From Corynebacterium sp. HMSC04H06 (lineage in GTDB: Bacteria; Actinomycetota; Actinomycetes; Mycobacteriales; Mycobacteriaceae), in the NCBI RefSeq assembly GCF_001815935.1, contig NZ_KV823416.1, positions 1-64,000 of the forward strand: 64,000 bases of DNA. Direction: 5' to 3'. Under the pieces are notes generated by a model. The model saw only the letters and a list, made by a program, of their open reading frames with translations, was not told the DNA's origin and searched no databases. Position numbers and translations under genes: made by a program. Every line of letters starts with the position of its first letter. Position 1 is the stretch's first letter. Positions 29,272 through 38,275 of the stretch are shown piece by piece.

Positions 29272-31848
29272 TTAGTCCGCCGGCTGCTCGGTGGACTGCA
29301 GATCCAGGGACTCGCCGTCGGCGGCCACGGTGACCTGCACGGTGTCGCCGTCGCGGACCTCGCCGGCCAACAGCTTGCGGGCCAGCTTGTCGCCGATGGC
29401 CTGCTGGATGAGCCGGCGCAGCGGGCGGGCGCCGTAGTCCGGGTCATAGCCGCGCTCGCCCAGCCAGGTCTTGGCCTCGTCCGCCACGTCCAGAGTCAAG
29501 CGCTTGGCGGCGAGCCGCTCGGCCAGGTTAGCCAGCTGGATGTCTACGATGCCACGCAGCAACTCAGTCGACAGGCTCTCGAACATCACCACATCATCCA
29601 GGCGGTTGATGAACTCCGGCTTGAAGGCCTTCTTCACCGCCGCCATGGTCTCCTCCTTGGTGCCGCCGGCACCCAGGTTGGAGGTCAGGATGATGACCGT
29701 GTTGCGGAAGTCCACCGTGCGACCCTGGCCGTCGGTCAGGCGACCTTCGTCCAGCACCTGCAGCAGGACGTCGAAGACGTCCGGGTGGGCCTTTTCCACC
29801 TCGTCGAAGAGCACCAGCGTGTACGGGCGGCGGCGGACCGCCTCCGTGAGCTGGCCGCCGGCCTCGTGGCCGACGTATCCCGGAGGGGCACCGACCAGGC
29901 GGGAGACGGAGTGCTTCTCCCCGTACTCCGACATGTCAATGCGCACCATCGCCGAGGCGTCATCGAACAGGAAGTCCGCCAGGGCCTTGGCCAGCTCAGT
30001 CTTACCGACGCCGGTCGGCCCCAAGAAGAGGAAGGAACCGGTCGGGCGGTTCGGGTCCGCGACCCCGGCGCGCGAGCGGCGCACCGCGTCCGAGACGGCC
30101 TTGACGGCCTCGGACTGGCCCACCACGCGGCGGCCCAGGATCTCTTCCATGTTCAGCAGCTTCTCGGTCTCGCCCTCGAGCATCTTGCCGGCCGGGATAC
30201 CCGTCCACGCGGAGACGACCTCCGCGATGACGTCCGGGCTGACCTCCTCGGTCAGCATGGAATTGGTTTCCGACTGGGTATGCGCCCGGGATTCGGCATC
30301 CGCCAGCTGCTTCTCCAGCTCCGGGATGCGCCCGTAGCGCAGCTCCGAGACCAGCTCGTAGTCGCCGTCGCGCTCGGCGATCTCCGCCTTGCGCTTGAGC
30401 TCCTCGAGCTCCTCCTTGGCCTCCTGGACCTCGTCGATAGCCTTCTTCTCATTAGCCCAGCGGGCCTTGAGCTCGCCCAGCTTCTCCCGCTCGTCGGCTA
30501 GCTCCTGCTGGAGCTTGGCCAAACGGTCCTGGCTGGCGGCGTCGGATTCCTTCTTCAGCGCCAGCTCTTCGATCTCCAGCCGGCGGACGACCCGCTCGAG
30601 CTCGTCAATCTCCTGCGGGGAGGAATCAATTTCCATCCGCAGGCGGGATCCGGCCTCATCGACCAGGTCGATGGCCTTGTCCGGCAGGAAGCGGTTGGTG
30701 ATATAGCGGTTCGACAGCTCCGCCGCTGAGACCAGCGCCGAGTCCTGGATGCGCACGCCGTGGTGTACCTCGTAGCGCTCCTTCAAGCCACGCAGGATGC
30801 CGATGGTGTCCTCCACCGAGGGCTCGCCCACGTAGACCTGCTGGAAGCGGCGCTCCAGGGCCGCGTCCTTCTCGATGTACTTGCGGTACTCGTCCAGGGT
30901 GGTCGCGCCCACCAGGCGCAGCTCGCCGCGGGCCAGCATGGGCTTAATCATGTTGCCTGCGTCCATCGAGCCCTCGCCCGTCGCACCGGCACCGACCAGG
31001 GTGTGCAGCTCATCGATGAAGGTGATGATCTGGCCCTCCGAGGCCTTAATCTCATCGAGCACCGCCTTCAGGCGCTCCTCGAACTCGCCGCGGTACTTCG
31101 CGCCCGCGACCATCGAGCCAAGGTCCAAGCTAATGAGGGTCTTGCCCTTCAGCGACTCCGGCACGTCACCGGCCACTATGCGGCGGGCCAGGCCCTCCAC
31201 AATCGAGGTCTTACCGACGCCGGGCTCACCGATGAGCACCGGGTTGTTCTTGGTGCGCCGCGAGAGCACCTGCACCACGCGGCGGATTTCCTGATCGCGG
31301 CCGATAACCGGGTCGATCTTTCCTTCCCGCGCCCGGGCGGTCAGGTCGGTGGAGTATTTCTCCAGGGCCTGGAACTGGTCCTCCGGGTTTTCCGTGTTGA
31401 CCTTGGCGGCCCCGCGCACCGACGGGAACGCGCCCTTAATGGCGTCGTAGGTAGCGCCGCGGCTGGTCAAAAGCTCCGCCGCGTCCGTCTTCGAGCCCGC
31501 GATGGCTGCCAGCAGCACCTCGGTCGAGACGTAGTCATCCCCTAATTCGCCCGCCAACTCCTGCGCCCGGGTCAGCACGTTGAGCGCGTCCCGGTTGAAG
31601 TTCGGGTTGGCCATATTCGACCCCTCGGCCTTCGGGTAACCGTCGACTAGGCCGCGGGCCTCCTGCAGCACGGTCTGCGGGTCCACGCCGGTGGCCTTCA
31701 GCACCGGGGCGGCGATGCCGTCCTGCTGGCCCAGGATGGCCGCCAGCAGATGGGCCGGGCGGATATCCGGGTTGCCGCCCGCGGAGGCGGTCTGCAGCGC
31801 CTGCTGCAGGGCCTCCTGAGTTTTCGTAGTTGGGTTGAATGAGTTCAT
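29272..31848 (-). CDS. clpB: Chaperone disaggregase ClpB
   Basis: An 858-residue Hsp100 ATPase that extracts polypeptides from aggregates together with DnaK. Domains in order: N-domain with two Clp repeats (1-145), AAA-1 with Walker [10 protein letters not shown], a coiled-coil middle domain (about 410-520, rich in Glu/Lys/Leu), AAA-2 with GPTGVGKTE, and a C-terminal D2-small domain. The middle domain separates ClpB from ClpA/ClpC. Control is readable upstream: a SigH-type promoter overlapping an HspR (HAIR) operator. The start ATG follows AAAGGAG. Confidence 0.97.
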   Translation of the reverse strand: MNSFNPTTKTQEALQQALQTASAGGNPDIRPAHLLAAILGQQDGIAAPVLKATGVDPQTVLQEARGLVDGYPKAEGSNMANPNFNRDALNVLTRAQELAGELGDDYVSTEVLLAAIAGSKTDAAELLTSRGATYDAIKGAFPSVRGAAKVNTENPEDQFQALEKYSTDLTARAREGKIDPVIGRDQEIRRVVQVLSRRTKNNPVLIGEPGVGKTSIVEGLARRIVAGDVPESLKGKTLISLDLGSMVAGAKYRGEFEERLKAVLDEIKASEGQIITFIDELHTLVGAGATGEGSMDAGNMIKPMLARGELRLVGATTLDEYRKYIEKDAALERRFQQVYVGEPSVEDTIGILRGLKERYEVHHGVRIQDSALVSAAELSNRYITNRFLPDKAIDLVDEAGSRLRMEIDSSPQEIDELERVVRRLEIEELALKKESDAASQDRLAKLQQELADEREKLGELKARWANEKKAIDEVQEAKEELEELKRKAEIAERDGDYELVSELRYGRIPELEKQLADAESRAHTQSETNSMLTEEVSPDVIAEVVSAWTGIPAGKMLEGETEKLLNMEEILGRRVVGQSEAVKAVSDAVRRSRAGVADPNRPTGSFLFLGPTGVGKTELAKALADFLFDDASAMVRIDMSEYGEKHSVSRLVGAPPGYVGHEAGGQLTEAVRRRPYTLVLFDEVEKAHPDVFDVLLQVLDEGRLTDGQGRTVDFRNTVIILTSNLGAGGTKEETMAAVKKAFKPEFINRLDDVVMFESLSTELLRGIVDIQLANLAERLAAKRLTLDVADEAKTWLGERGYDPDYGARPLRRLIQQAIGDKLARKLLAGEVRDGDTVQVTVAADGESLDLQSTEQPAD

Positions 31849-31918
31849 AATCTGCTTTCTCCTTTAAGTAAATCTCCCTACCTCGGGGCGATGATCCCAC
31901 TGTAGAGGCTTCACTAGA

Positions 31919-31954
31919 ACTAACGCAGACAAACTTGAGTATATTCCACTCAAC
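31919..31954 (-). promoter_or_regulatory. SigH-type promoter overlapping an HspR operator (HAIR) upstream of clpB
   Basis: CTTGAGT (31934-31940), seven bases, ACTCAAC (31948-31954) matches the HAIR consensus CTTGAGT-N7-ACTCAAG at 13 of 14 positions. On the minus strand GGAATA (31947-31942), 17 bases, GTTAGT (31924-31919) fits the SigH promoter pattern. HspR bound at HAIR would cover the minus-35 element. Confidence 0.82.
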
Positions 31955-31965
31955 TTTCCGAAATC

Positions 31966-33024
31966 TTATTTTTCTTGGGCTTCGGCCGCCTTCTTGGCTT
32001 CGTGACTGCCCTCGTGCTCATCCTCGCGCCAGCCGCTGGGCTGCTCCTCGTCGCTGTCGCGGCGCTCGTTCTCACGGTCGGAAAATGTCGCACGCCGCAC
32101 CTTGGCCGAGCCGTCGAAGTTGGACCCCAGGGCGCCGCCCATGATGCCGAGCGAGGTGGTAAACCACGCGATGTCGACGTAGTCGCGCCAGCCGACGGCC
32201 TCGCCGAGCTGCTCGGTCAGGTAGTCCGGCGGGATGACCACCACGGTCAGCGCCGCCATGCCGCAGAAGGTCACCGCGAACATCATCAGCACGGTCACCA
32301 GCACCGTCAGCCCCGCCGAGGCGTTGTCCAGCCGTGCGCGCTGCCGGGAGGTTTGACGGGAGACCCTGTGCCACATGCCGTTGTAGATGACCAGCCAGGT
32401 GGACAGCACCATGATGGCCACCACGCTGACCAGCGCCAGGCGCTGGGGGCTGAGCGCGTGCGCCATCTGCCAGACCGAACCGTAGAAGATACCGAACCCG
32501 CCGGTGGCGACCGTGACCGCCAGGCAGCTGGCCAGGGCGGTCAGCATTCGGCCGGGACGGTTGGTGCGCACCATGCCGCCGACGAAGCGGGCGCGCTGGA
32601 CGGTGACGAAGGTGGCATCGGCGTGCTCGTCCGCGCCGTCGACATGCGACGGGCTGGCCTTCCTGCCGGGCCCCGACCACTGGCCGCTTTGCCCGAAGGC
32701 CCGGACCCGCTCGGCCAGGTTCTGGCGGCCGAGCCGGAAGCCGAAGGCCGGCAGGCTCACGATGGCGGCATCGCCGGCCTCTCCGACCACCTGCGCGGCC
32801 ACCGGGTCACCGTCCGCGGTCATCGGCATATCCGTGATGTATACGAACCGGTCCCAGCCGTAGCGGGCACGGATCGCCTCGGCCGAGGCCGATAGCGCGA
32901 TGTTGCCGGAGCCATCCGTGGGCACCGACTCCACCACCACGTCCGCATCACTTAGTTCTTGATTGACCACTCGGGCGGGCAGACCGTTATCGACCAGCAC
33001 TCCCCACTTGGACACACGCGTCAC
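31966..33024 (-). CDS. Conserved membrane protein of unknown function
   Basis: A 352-residue protein I do not recognise. Residues 1-165 are soluble, with an alpha/beta flavour (WDRFVYITDMPMTADGDPVAAQVVGE). Four hydrophobic segments follow, near residues 165-185, 192-212, 236-262 and 285-303; the third contains VLVTVLMMFAVTFCGMAALTVVVI. The last 45 residues are highly charged. The start is a GTG with AAAGG very close upstream; a second GTG three codons later is equally plausible. It lies between clpB and the symporter, both on the same strand, but each gap is large enough for separate promoters. Confidence 0.7.
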   Translation of the reverse strand: MTRVSKWGVLVDNGLPARVVNQELSDADVVVESVPTDGSGNIALSASAEAIRARYGWDRFVYITDMPMTADGDPVAAQVVGEAGDAAIVSLPAFGFRLGRQNLAERVRAFGQSGQWSGPGRKASPSHVDGADEHADATFVTVQRARFVGGMVRTNRPGRMLTALASCLAVTVATGGFGIFYGSVWQMAHALSPQRLALVSVVAIMVLSTWLVIYNGMWHRVSRQTSRQRARLDNASAGLTVLVTVLMMFAVTFCGMAALTVVVIPPDYLTEQLGEAVGWRDYVDIAWFTTSLGIMGGALGSNFDGSAKVRRATFSDRENERRDSDEEQPSGWREDEHEGSHEAKKAAEAQEK

Positions 33025-33158
33025 GCACCTTTTCTCTTCATATATTCGGGGAGGCTTATTTTACGCGCGGGGCCGGCCGCGGATCGACCCCTGGATCGAC
33101 AAAGCCGCCGCGACCCCTTTTGCGGACTTGGGGTGCGGCGACTGGCGGCGTAAGAGCT

Positions 33159-34529
33159 TTAGGACTTCTGCCCCACGTGGCCGATGCCTTCCTTGAAGAT
33201 GGTACCGCGCGGCGGCAACCAGCCGGCAAACCGGAAGGTGAGGTAGATGCCGACGGCAATCGCCAGCGAGATCCAGCCCAGCCCGGCGGTGAAGCCGTAA
33301 ATCACGGCGATCGGGGCGACGACGGTCATACCAATCTCGAAGGGGCCGAAGCCCACGTAGGCCATGCCGTATTCCGACAGGGTGCCGGACTCCAGCTTCG
33401 GGTCGACGATCTTGAGGATGGCGATACCGGTGGCGACGGTGGCCGTAGCCCAGCCCCAGCCGAAGATGCCGCGCTCAATCCAGCGCTCGCCGAAGAACTC
33501 GGCCGGGAACCACAGCAGGAAGAAGGTGCAGTAGATGGTACCCAGCACGAACAGGACCAGCAACGGCACCCAGTAACTAGCGATGGCGGCCGGCACGATC
33601 GCAGCGATACCGAAAGCAATCAGGTAGTCCGTGGCAGCACCGGAGACAGTGGAGATGGCCTCGCGGTCCAGGTAGTCGTTAGCACCCACAGCGTTCATGA
33701 TGGCGCGGATGATGAGGCCGACAACCATGGCCATGGCAAACAGCGGGATGGAGACGTTTTCCCAGACCGAGGAGATAGCCGAGTTGATGAGGTAGGCAAT
33801 CATGACGGTCAGAACGATGAAGCCCAAGTGCAGGGTCAGCGGCTCAATCGCGGATGGGTTGGTGGTCGCCCGCCCCAGGGACGGGCGGTTCTCCACGTTG
33901 CGGATGTAGCCGCGGCGCAGCTCCTCCGGCAGCTCCTTCGGGACGTGGGAGACCTTGCCGCGGCGAATGCCCCAGTTGCCGGCGACGACGCCGCCGATGA
34001 TAGCGGCCAGCGTACCGACGGTGGCCGAGGTGAAGCCCAGCGACGACGCGGCCTCCGCGCCGACGCCCTCCAGCGCGCCGCCGACTGCCGCGGCGGTGCC
34101 GAAGCCGCCGGTGAAGCCGACCGGCAGCATCATGCCGAACCAGTTCGGGGTGTCAAAGACCGGCATGAACAGGAAGACGCCCAGCAAGATGAACAGGCCC
34201 CACTGGCCCGTGAACATCATGGTGGCAAAGCCCCACATGTTGCGCGCGCCCTTGCGCATGGAACCGCCGACCTCCATGGAATACGCCATGGAGGCGAACA
34301 CGACGGCGATCAGCAGGGAGGTGTAATCACCCAGCGCGTCGGAGAAATTGATCCAGCCCAGCACCTCGGGGCCCAACAGCAGGCCCAGCAGGCCGGCCGT
34401 GATCGGGGCGGGCAGGAGCAGGTCCTGGAAAATGAACTTGACCTTGTGACGCAGGACGTTGCCGATCACCATGAGCAACGAAATCCAGCCCACGTCCAAC
34501 ATCAGGGAATAAGCAGAAAACTCTTCCAC
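33159..34529 (-). CDS. GltS-like sodium/glutamate symporter family protein
   Basis: A 456-residue carrier with about 11-12 hydrophobic segments. It resembles the ESS (glutamate:Na+ symporter) family: an N-terminal helix pair leading to FQDLLLPAPITAGLLGLLLGP, then PVGFTGGFGTAAAVG in the first half and a second inverted half ending in a similar amphipathic stretch. These glycine-rich stretches form the re-entrant loops of GltS. It may import glutamate or a related dicarboxylate; substrate is inferred from family only. A 266-base divergent region separates it from the flavoprotein pseudogene. Confidence 0.75.
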   Translation of the reverse strand: MEEFSAYSLMLDVGWISLLMVIGNVLRHKVKFIFQDLLLPAPITAGLLGLLLGPEVLGWINFSDALGDYTSLLIAVVFASMAYSMEVGGSMRKGARNMWGFATMMFTGQWGLFILLGVFLFMPVFDTPNWFGMMLPVGFTGGFGTAAAVGGALEGVGAEAASSLGFTSATVGTLAAIIGGVVAGNWGIRRGKVSHVPKELPEELRRGYIRNVENRPSLGRATTNPSAIEPLTLHLGFIVLTVMIAYLINSAISSVWENVSIPLFAMAMVVGLIIRAIMNAVGANDYLDREAISTVSGAATDYLIAFGIAAIVPAAIASYWVPLLVLFVLGTIYCTFFLLWFPAEFFGERWIERGIFGWGWATATVATGIAILKIVDPKLESGTLSEYGMAYVGFGPFEIGMTVVAPIAVIYGFTAGLGWISLAIAVGIYLTFRFAGWLPPRGTIFKEGIGHVGQKS

Positions 34530-34795
34530 CGGCTATCCTTTCACCTTCATCGTGAATTGCCGCCGCCCACCGTGGGCCGCGGCCGCTCCCCGCGGGGCGC
34601 CGGCCTGTGAATTCGCCGTGGGACCACTGTCACCGCGGCCCGCCAAATTCGAAAAAGCTGACTTTTGGGGGAGGTCTGACCGTGAACACATTACTTACTT
34701 ACGGGTGATCCACAACATACCGGGGTGTTTTATTAGGGCCCCATTACCCCCGAATAAAAAGGGCCAACCCTCGGCAAACCATTAGACTAGCTGGT

Positions 34796-35926
34796 ATGCA
34801 CTCAGCCGAAGTTGTGGTCATCGGCGCCGGTCAGGCCGGGCTCGCGTCCGCCCAGCAGCTAAAGCGACGCGGCGTGTCCGCCATCATCCTCGACGCCAAC
34901 CGCGGCCCCGGCGGCGCCTGGCGCCACCGCTAGGATTCGCTCACCCTGGGCAAGGCGCACGGGATTGCCAATCTTCCCGGCCTAGCCGCCCCGGCCGGCG
35001 ACGACTCCACGCCGGCCTCCCGCGTCGTCGCCAACTACTACGGCACCTACGAAGACCACTTCGGCCTCGACGTGCGCCGCCCAGTCCGGGTGGAAAACGT
35101 GCACTACGACGCCACCTCGCGCATCTTCCACCTAGCAACTACCGCGGGCAGCTTCCACGCGCCAGTGCTCATCAACGCCACCGGCACCTGGGACAGCCCC
35201 TTTATCCCGCACGTTCCCGGCGCGGCGGAGTTCCGGGGCCGCCAGCTGCACACCAAGGACTACACGCGCGCGGCCGATTTCGCCGGCCAGCGCACCCTCG
35301 TCGTCGGCGGCGGCCTGTCCGCCGTGCAGTTCCTACTGGAGCTCGAAGGCGTCACGGAGACCATCTGGGCCACCCGGCGCCCGCCGGACTTCGTCGCCAT
35401 CGCCTTCGATGCCCGCTGGGGCCGCGCCGTCGAAGACAGCGAGCGCGCCCGCACCCAGGACGGCAAGCGCCCCGCCTCCGTCGTGTCCACCACGGGGATC
35501 CCGCCGTGGCAGGACTACCTGGACGCCGTCGAGCGCGGCCTGCTGGTCTCCCGCGGCATGTTCAGCGCCATCGATGCCACCGGCGTGACCTTCTCCGCTC
35601 CCCGCGGCTCCGCGACGAGCGGCCCGGAGGTCCACAACGCGGACGCCGCGACCCGCGCCAAGGCCTGGCGCCCCTTCCCCGCCGGCACGCACATCGAGGT
35701 CGACACGATCTTCTGGAACACCGGCTTCCGCCCGCACCTGGGCCACCTGGCGGGGCTGCGGTTGCGAAGTGCGCGCGGCGGAATCGAGATGCTCGACGAG
35801 GTCACCCCGGCCGCCAACCCGCGCGCCCTGCTGGCCGGGTACGGCTCCACCGCCTCGACCGTGGGCGCCACCCGCGCCGGCCGGCTGGCCGCCAAGCATG
35901 CGGCGGAGATTTTGGGCGGGGCTTAA
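34796..35926 (+). pseudogene. Flavin-dependent monooxygenase-like protein interrupted by an amber codon
   Basis: From ATG 34796 the frame encodes an FAD motif (VVIGAGQAGLASAQQL) and continues to GGAWRHR, where codon 46 is TAG (34931-34933). The same frame then runs without further stops to TAA at 35926, 376 codons in all, including a NADP-type motif VVGGGLSAVQFLLELEG and a C-terminal GYGSTASTVGATRAGR. In related flavoproteins the tripeptide after GGxW..R is W-D-S, so TGG to TAG is the likely change. Intact proteins of this type oxidise nitrogen or sulfur compounds, or act as CzcO-like oxidoreductases. It is either a recent nonsense mutation, a sequencing error or a readthrough case; restart inside is possible but would lack the FAD motif. 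Confidence 0.8.
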
Positions 35927-35976
35927 GTTTTCGGGCTGGTTTCGGGGCGGTTTTGGGGCGGTTTTGGGCTGATTCT

Positions 35977-36041
35977 GAGAGTTCCGATCAACTTTTGGTC
36001 CACCGACCCGCTCTGAGAGCGCAAACTTGATCGGAACTCTC
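35977..36041. repeat. Palindromic repeat, family 2, copy C
   Basis: GAGAGTTCCGATCAA (35977-35991) and TTGATCGGAACTCTC (36027-36041) are a perfect 15-bp inverted repeat, separated by 35 bases that contain a small internal palindrome, CTCTGAGAG. It lies 40 bases beyond the stop of the DUF559-type gene at 36081 and after the pseudogene. Confidence 0.85.
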
Positions 36042-36080
36042 GCGACCGCGGGCCGGCCGGCTCGCGCCTACTCGCATCCG

Positions 36081-36932
36081 CTAGCGATAGCGCGCCCAGG
36101 ACACCTCCCGGATAATGCCCGAGTGCCAGTTCCACACCCCGTTGGATGACATGGGCGCCGGCCGCGGCTGCGTCACCTGCTTGACCACCCGATTGAGATG
36201 GTAGTGCACACAGCTGCCGCTGTAGCGTAAGACGGTGTACCCCGCCAGCGTGGCCTCGTTGGCCTTCCACCGGTCGCGGATAAAGGTATCGGGCGACTCC
36301 GCGGTGTGAAACTGGTAGCCGTCCACCTCGATGAGCATCTTCAGCTCCGGCAGGTAGAGGTCGAAGAAGTACTGCCCTACCAGCACGTTGGTCTCCACTC
36401 GGTGCCCGGCGTCCCGCAAGGCCCGCACGAGTTTGCGCTCGAGCGGGGAATCGCTGCCGATGGAGGCCCGGCCAATGAGGCCGCGAGCCCGCCGGCTCAG
36501 CCTTCGGCCGGAGTTGTGCTGCTCCAGCACGCTCTTCGCCTTTCTACCCTGGTAGGCCTGCTCCAGCAGCTCGATGGCCTCTTCGTCAGCGCAGTGGTCA
36601 ATCGCCTGCGCGGGTATATGCACCCGCACCTGCTTAACCTGGAGTGCCGCCAGCCGCTGAGTGCGGTAGCCGGCCACGTACGCAGATCGCGGGAGCTTGC
36701 GCGGGGCCGCCAGGTGCAGCGGAAAGCTGAGCGGTTCGCCCAGGTAGATCTCGCGGGCGGTCGTCCCGGTGACCACCGCTTGCGGCCAGCGGCGCATGAC
36801 TATCGCCAGCAGTTCCCCGGGCGTCGGCTCCCGCGTCAGGTACAGTCCCTTGGCAATCTTGATGTAAACTCCGGCCGCCGCGCGCCGCCACAGCGTCTTG
36901 GCGTCCACGCCGGACACGACGATGTCGTCCAT
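36081..36932 (-). CDS. AbiEi-like / DUF559-type nuclease-fold protein flanked by palindromic repeats
   Basis: A 283-residue protein. The N-terminus looks like the winged-helix AbiEi antitoxin domain (AKTLWRRAAAGVYIKIAKGLYL, then VVTGTTAREIYLGE). The C-terminus has the DUF559/VSR-like pattern SPLERKLVRAL (Glu165), FFDLYL (Asp191), MLIEVDG (Glu202, Asp204) and His209. The same landmarks occur in the 7863-8765 protein. ATG 36932 is preferred, since a G-rich ribosome site lies eight bases upstream; 20 extra codons are possible. No toxin partner is adjacent. The gene stands alone between two copies of a 65-base palindromic element (35977-36041 and 37012-37076), which is unusual. Function is not established. 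Confidence 0.72.
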   Translation of the reverse strand: MDDIVVSGVDAKTLWRRAAAGVYIKIAKGLYLTREPTPGELLAIVMRRWPQAVVTGTTAREIYLGEPLSFPLHLAAPRKLPRSAYVAGYRTQRLAALQVKQVRVHIPAQAIDHCADEEAIELLEQAYQGRKAKSVLEQHNSGRRLSRRARGLIGRASIGSDSPLERKLVRALRDAGHRVETNVLVGQYFFDLYLPELKMLIEVDGYQFHTAESPDTFIRDRWKANEATLAGYTVLRYSGSCVHYHLNRVVKQVTQPRPAPMSSNGVWNWHSGIIREVSWARYR

Positions 36933-37011
36933 AAAGTATTCCCCCCCTGCGCTACAGGCTAGCAGCGGAGGACTCGTCGCCGGGGCGCGCAAGAATCCTG
37001 CCGGGGCGCGC

Positions 37012-37076
37012 GAGAGTTCCGATCAATTTTTCGCGACGGGAGCACGCCTGCCGGCCACAACTTGCCCGGAACTCTC
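37012..37076. repeat. Palindromic repeat, family 2, copy D
   Basis: GAGAGTTCCGATCAA (37012-37026), identical to copy C, is followed after 35 bases by TTGCCCGGAACTCTC (37062-37076), which matches the copy C right arm at 13 of 15 positions. Total length is again 65 bases. It lies upstream of the DUF559-type gene. Confidence 0.85.
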
Positions 37077-37152
37077 GTTGCGTCCCGCTTGCCAGCCCTT
37101 ACGCCCCCTGCACCCCTGCGTCCAGCCCCTTCCTCGTTGTTGACACGTCCAC

Positions 37153-37158
37153 TACAAT
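37153..37158 (+). promoter_or_regulatory. Minus-10 element for a leaderless monooxygenase message
   Basis: TACAAT is followed after seven bases by the ATG at 37166, which has no ribosome site. The geometry places transcription start at the A of the ATG, the common corynebacterial leaderless arrangement. Confidence 0.55.
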
Positions 37159-37165
37159 GGCGGGC

Positions 37166-38230
37166 ATGAAAGCCTTCGGATTCTTAAGCTTCGGACACTA
37201 CGCATTCGGCAACCAACACGGCCCCTCGGCCAGCAAGGTCGCCCGCATCCACCTCGACCTCGCCCAGGCCGCGGACGAGCTGGGCGTGAACAATGCCTCC
37301 TTCCGCGTGCACCACTTCGTACCCCAAGCCTCCGCCCCGATGCCCCTGCTGGGCGCGGTGGCCGGCAGCACCAAGCGCATTGAGGTGGGCACCGGCGTTA
37401 TCGACATGCGCTACGAAAACCCGCTCTACCTGGCCGAGGAGGCCGCCGCACTGGACCAGATCGCCGACGGGCGCGTCGCGCTGGGCATCTCCCGCGGCGC
37501 GCCGGAGGTCGCCGAGCGCGGCTGGGAGGCCTTCGGCTACCGCGCGCAGGCCCCCAACGGCGCCGACCTGGCGCGGGCGAACTTCGAGCGCTTCCTGGCA
37601 GGCATCGATGGCGCGGGCATGGCCACCGCCGCGCCCCTGGACCGCCAGTACCCGAACATGTTCCAGCCGGGCTCGCAACTGCCCGTCTTCCCGCACTCGC
37701 CTGGGCTGCGCCGCAATATCTTCTGGGGCTCGGGCACCTACCAGTCGGCGGAGCAGGCCGCCCGCGACGGGGTGAACCTGATGTCGTCCACCCTGGTCTC
37801 GGAGACCTCCGAGCACACCCTGGGCGAAATCCAGGCCGAGCAGATCCGCCGCTACCGCGCGGCCTGGGCCGCGGCGGGCCACGATTGGACCCCGCGCGTG
37901 AGCATCTCCCGGTCCATCTTCACCATCGTCGACGGCGCCGACCACCAGCTGTTCGGCATGCAGGCCACCAGCCACGACCAGGTCGGCATCCTGCCGGACA
38001 CGGGCGCGTCCACCTTCGGCCGCACCTACGCGGCGGAGCCGGACAAGCTCATCGCTCAGCTGCGCGAGGACCCAGCCATCGAGGCCGCCGACACCCTGCT
38101 GCTGACCATCCCGACCACCATGGGCCTGGAGACCAACGTGAAGATCCTGGAGAACTTCGCGAAGCACGTCGCGCCGGAGCTGGGCTGGCAGCCCAACACG
38201 GAAGGCCCGGTCACCGGCTACGAGATCTAG
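37166..38230 (+). CDS. Luciferase-like flavin monooxygenase
   Basis: A 354-residue LLM-class TIM-barrel oxidoreductase that would use reduced FMN or F420. Seen are FRVHHFVPQASAPMPLLGAVAG, VGTGVIDMRYENPLYLAEEAAALD and GRVALGISRGAPE, the N-terminal substrate and flavin stretches of bacterial luciferase-like enzymes. HDWTPRVSISRS and STFGRTYAAEPDKL are in the C-terminal half. The substrate is unknown. ATG 37166 is preferred because TACAAT seven bases upstream implies a leaderless transcript; ATG 37157 overlaps that element. Confidence 0.83.
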   Translation: MKAFGFLSFGHYAFGNQHGPSASKVARIHLDLAQAADELGVNNASFRVHHFVPQASAPMPLLGAVAGSTKRIEVGTGVIDMRYENPLYLAEEAAALDQIADGRVALGISRGAPEVAERGWEAFGYRAQAPNGADLARANFERFLAGIDGAGMATAAPLDRQYPNMFQPGSQLPVFPHSPGLRRNIFWGSGTYQSAEQAARDGVNLMSSTLVSETSEHTLGEIQAEQIRRYRAAWAAAGHDWTPRVSISRSIFTIVDGADHQLFGMQATSHDQVGILPDTGASTFGRTYAAEPDKLIAQLREDPAIEAADTLLLTIPTTMGLETNVKILENFAKHVAPELGWQPNTEGPVTGYEI

Positions 38231-38275
38231 CCTGCCCGCGCCGGCCGGCCGCGCCGACCCAGTAGACTGAGGGGC

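Noticed and set aside
35977-37076. Insertion sequence
   Set aside because: The flanking elements are stem-loops rather than terminal inverted repeats of one element, no target duplication was seen, and the internal protein is not a transposase.
37139-37157. TTGACA near 37140 as minus-35 of the monooxygenase promoter
   Set aside because: It is only about seven bases from TACAAT, too close for a sigma-70-type pair.
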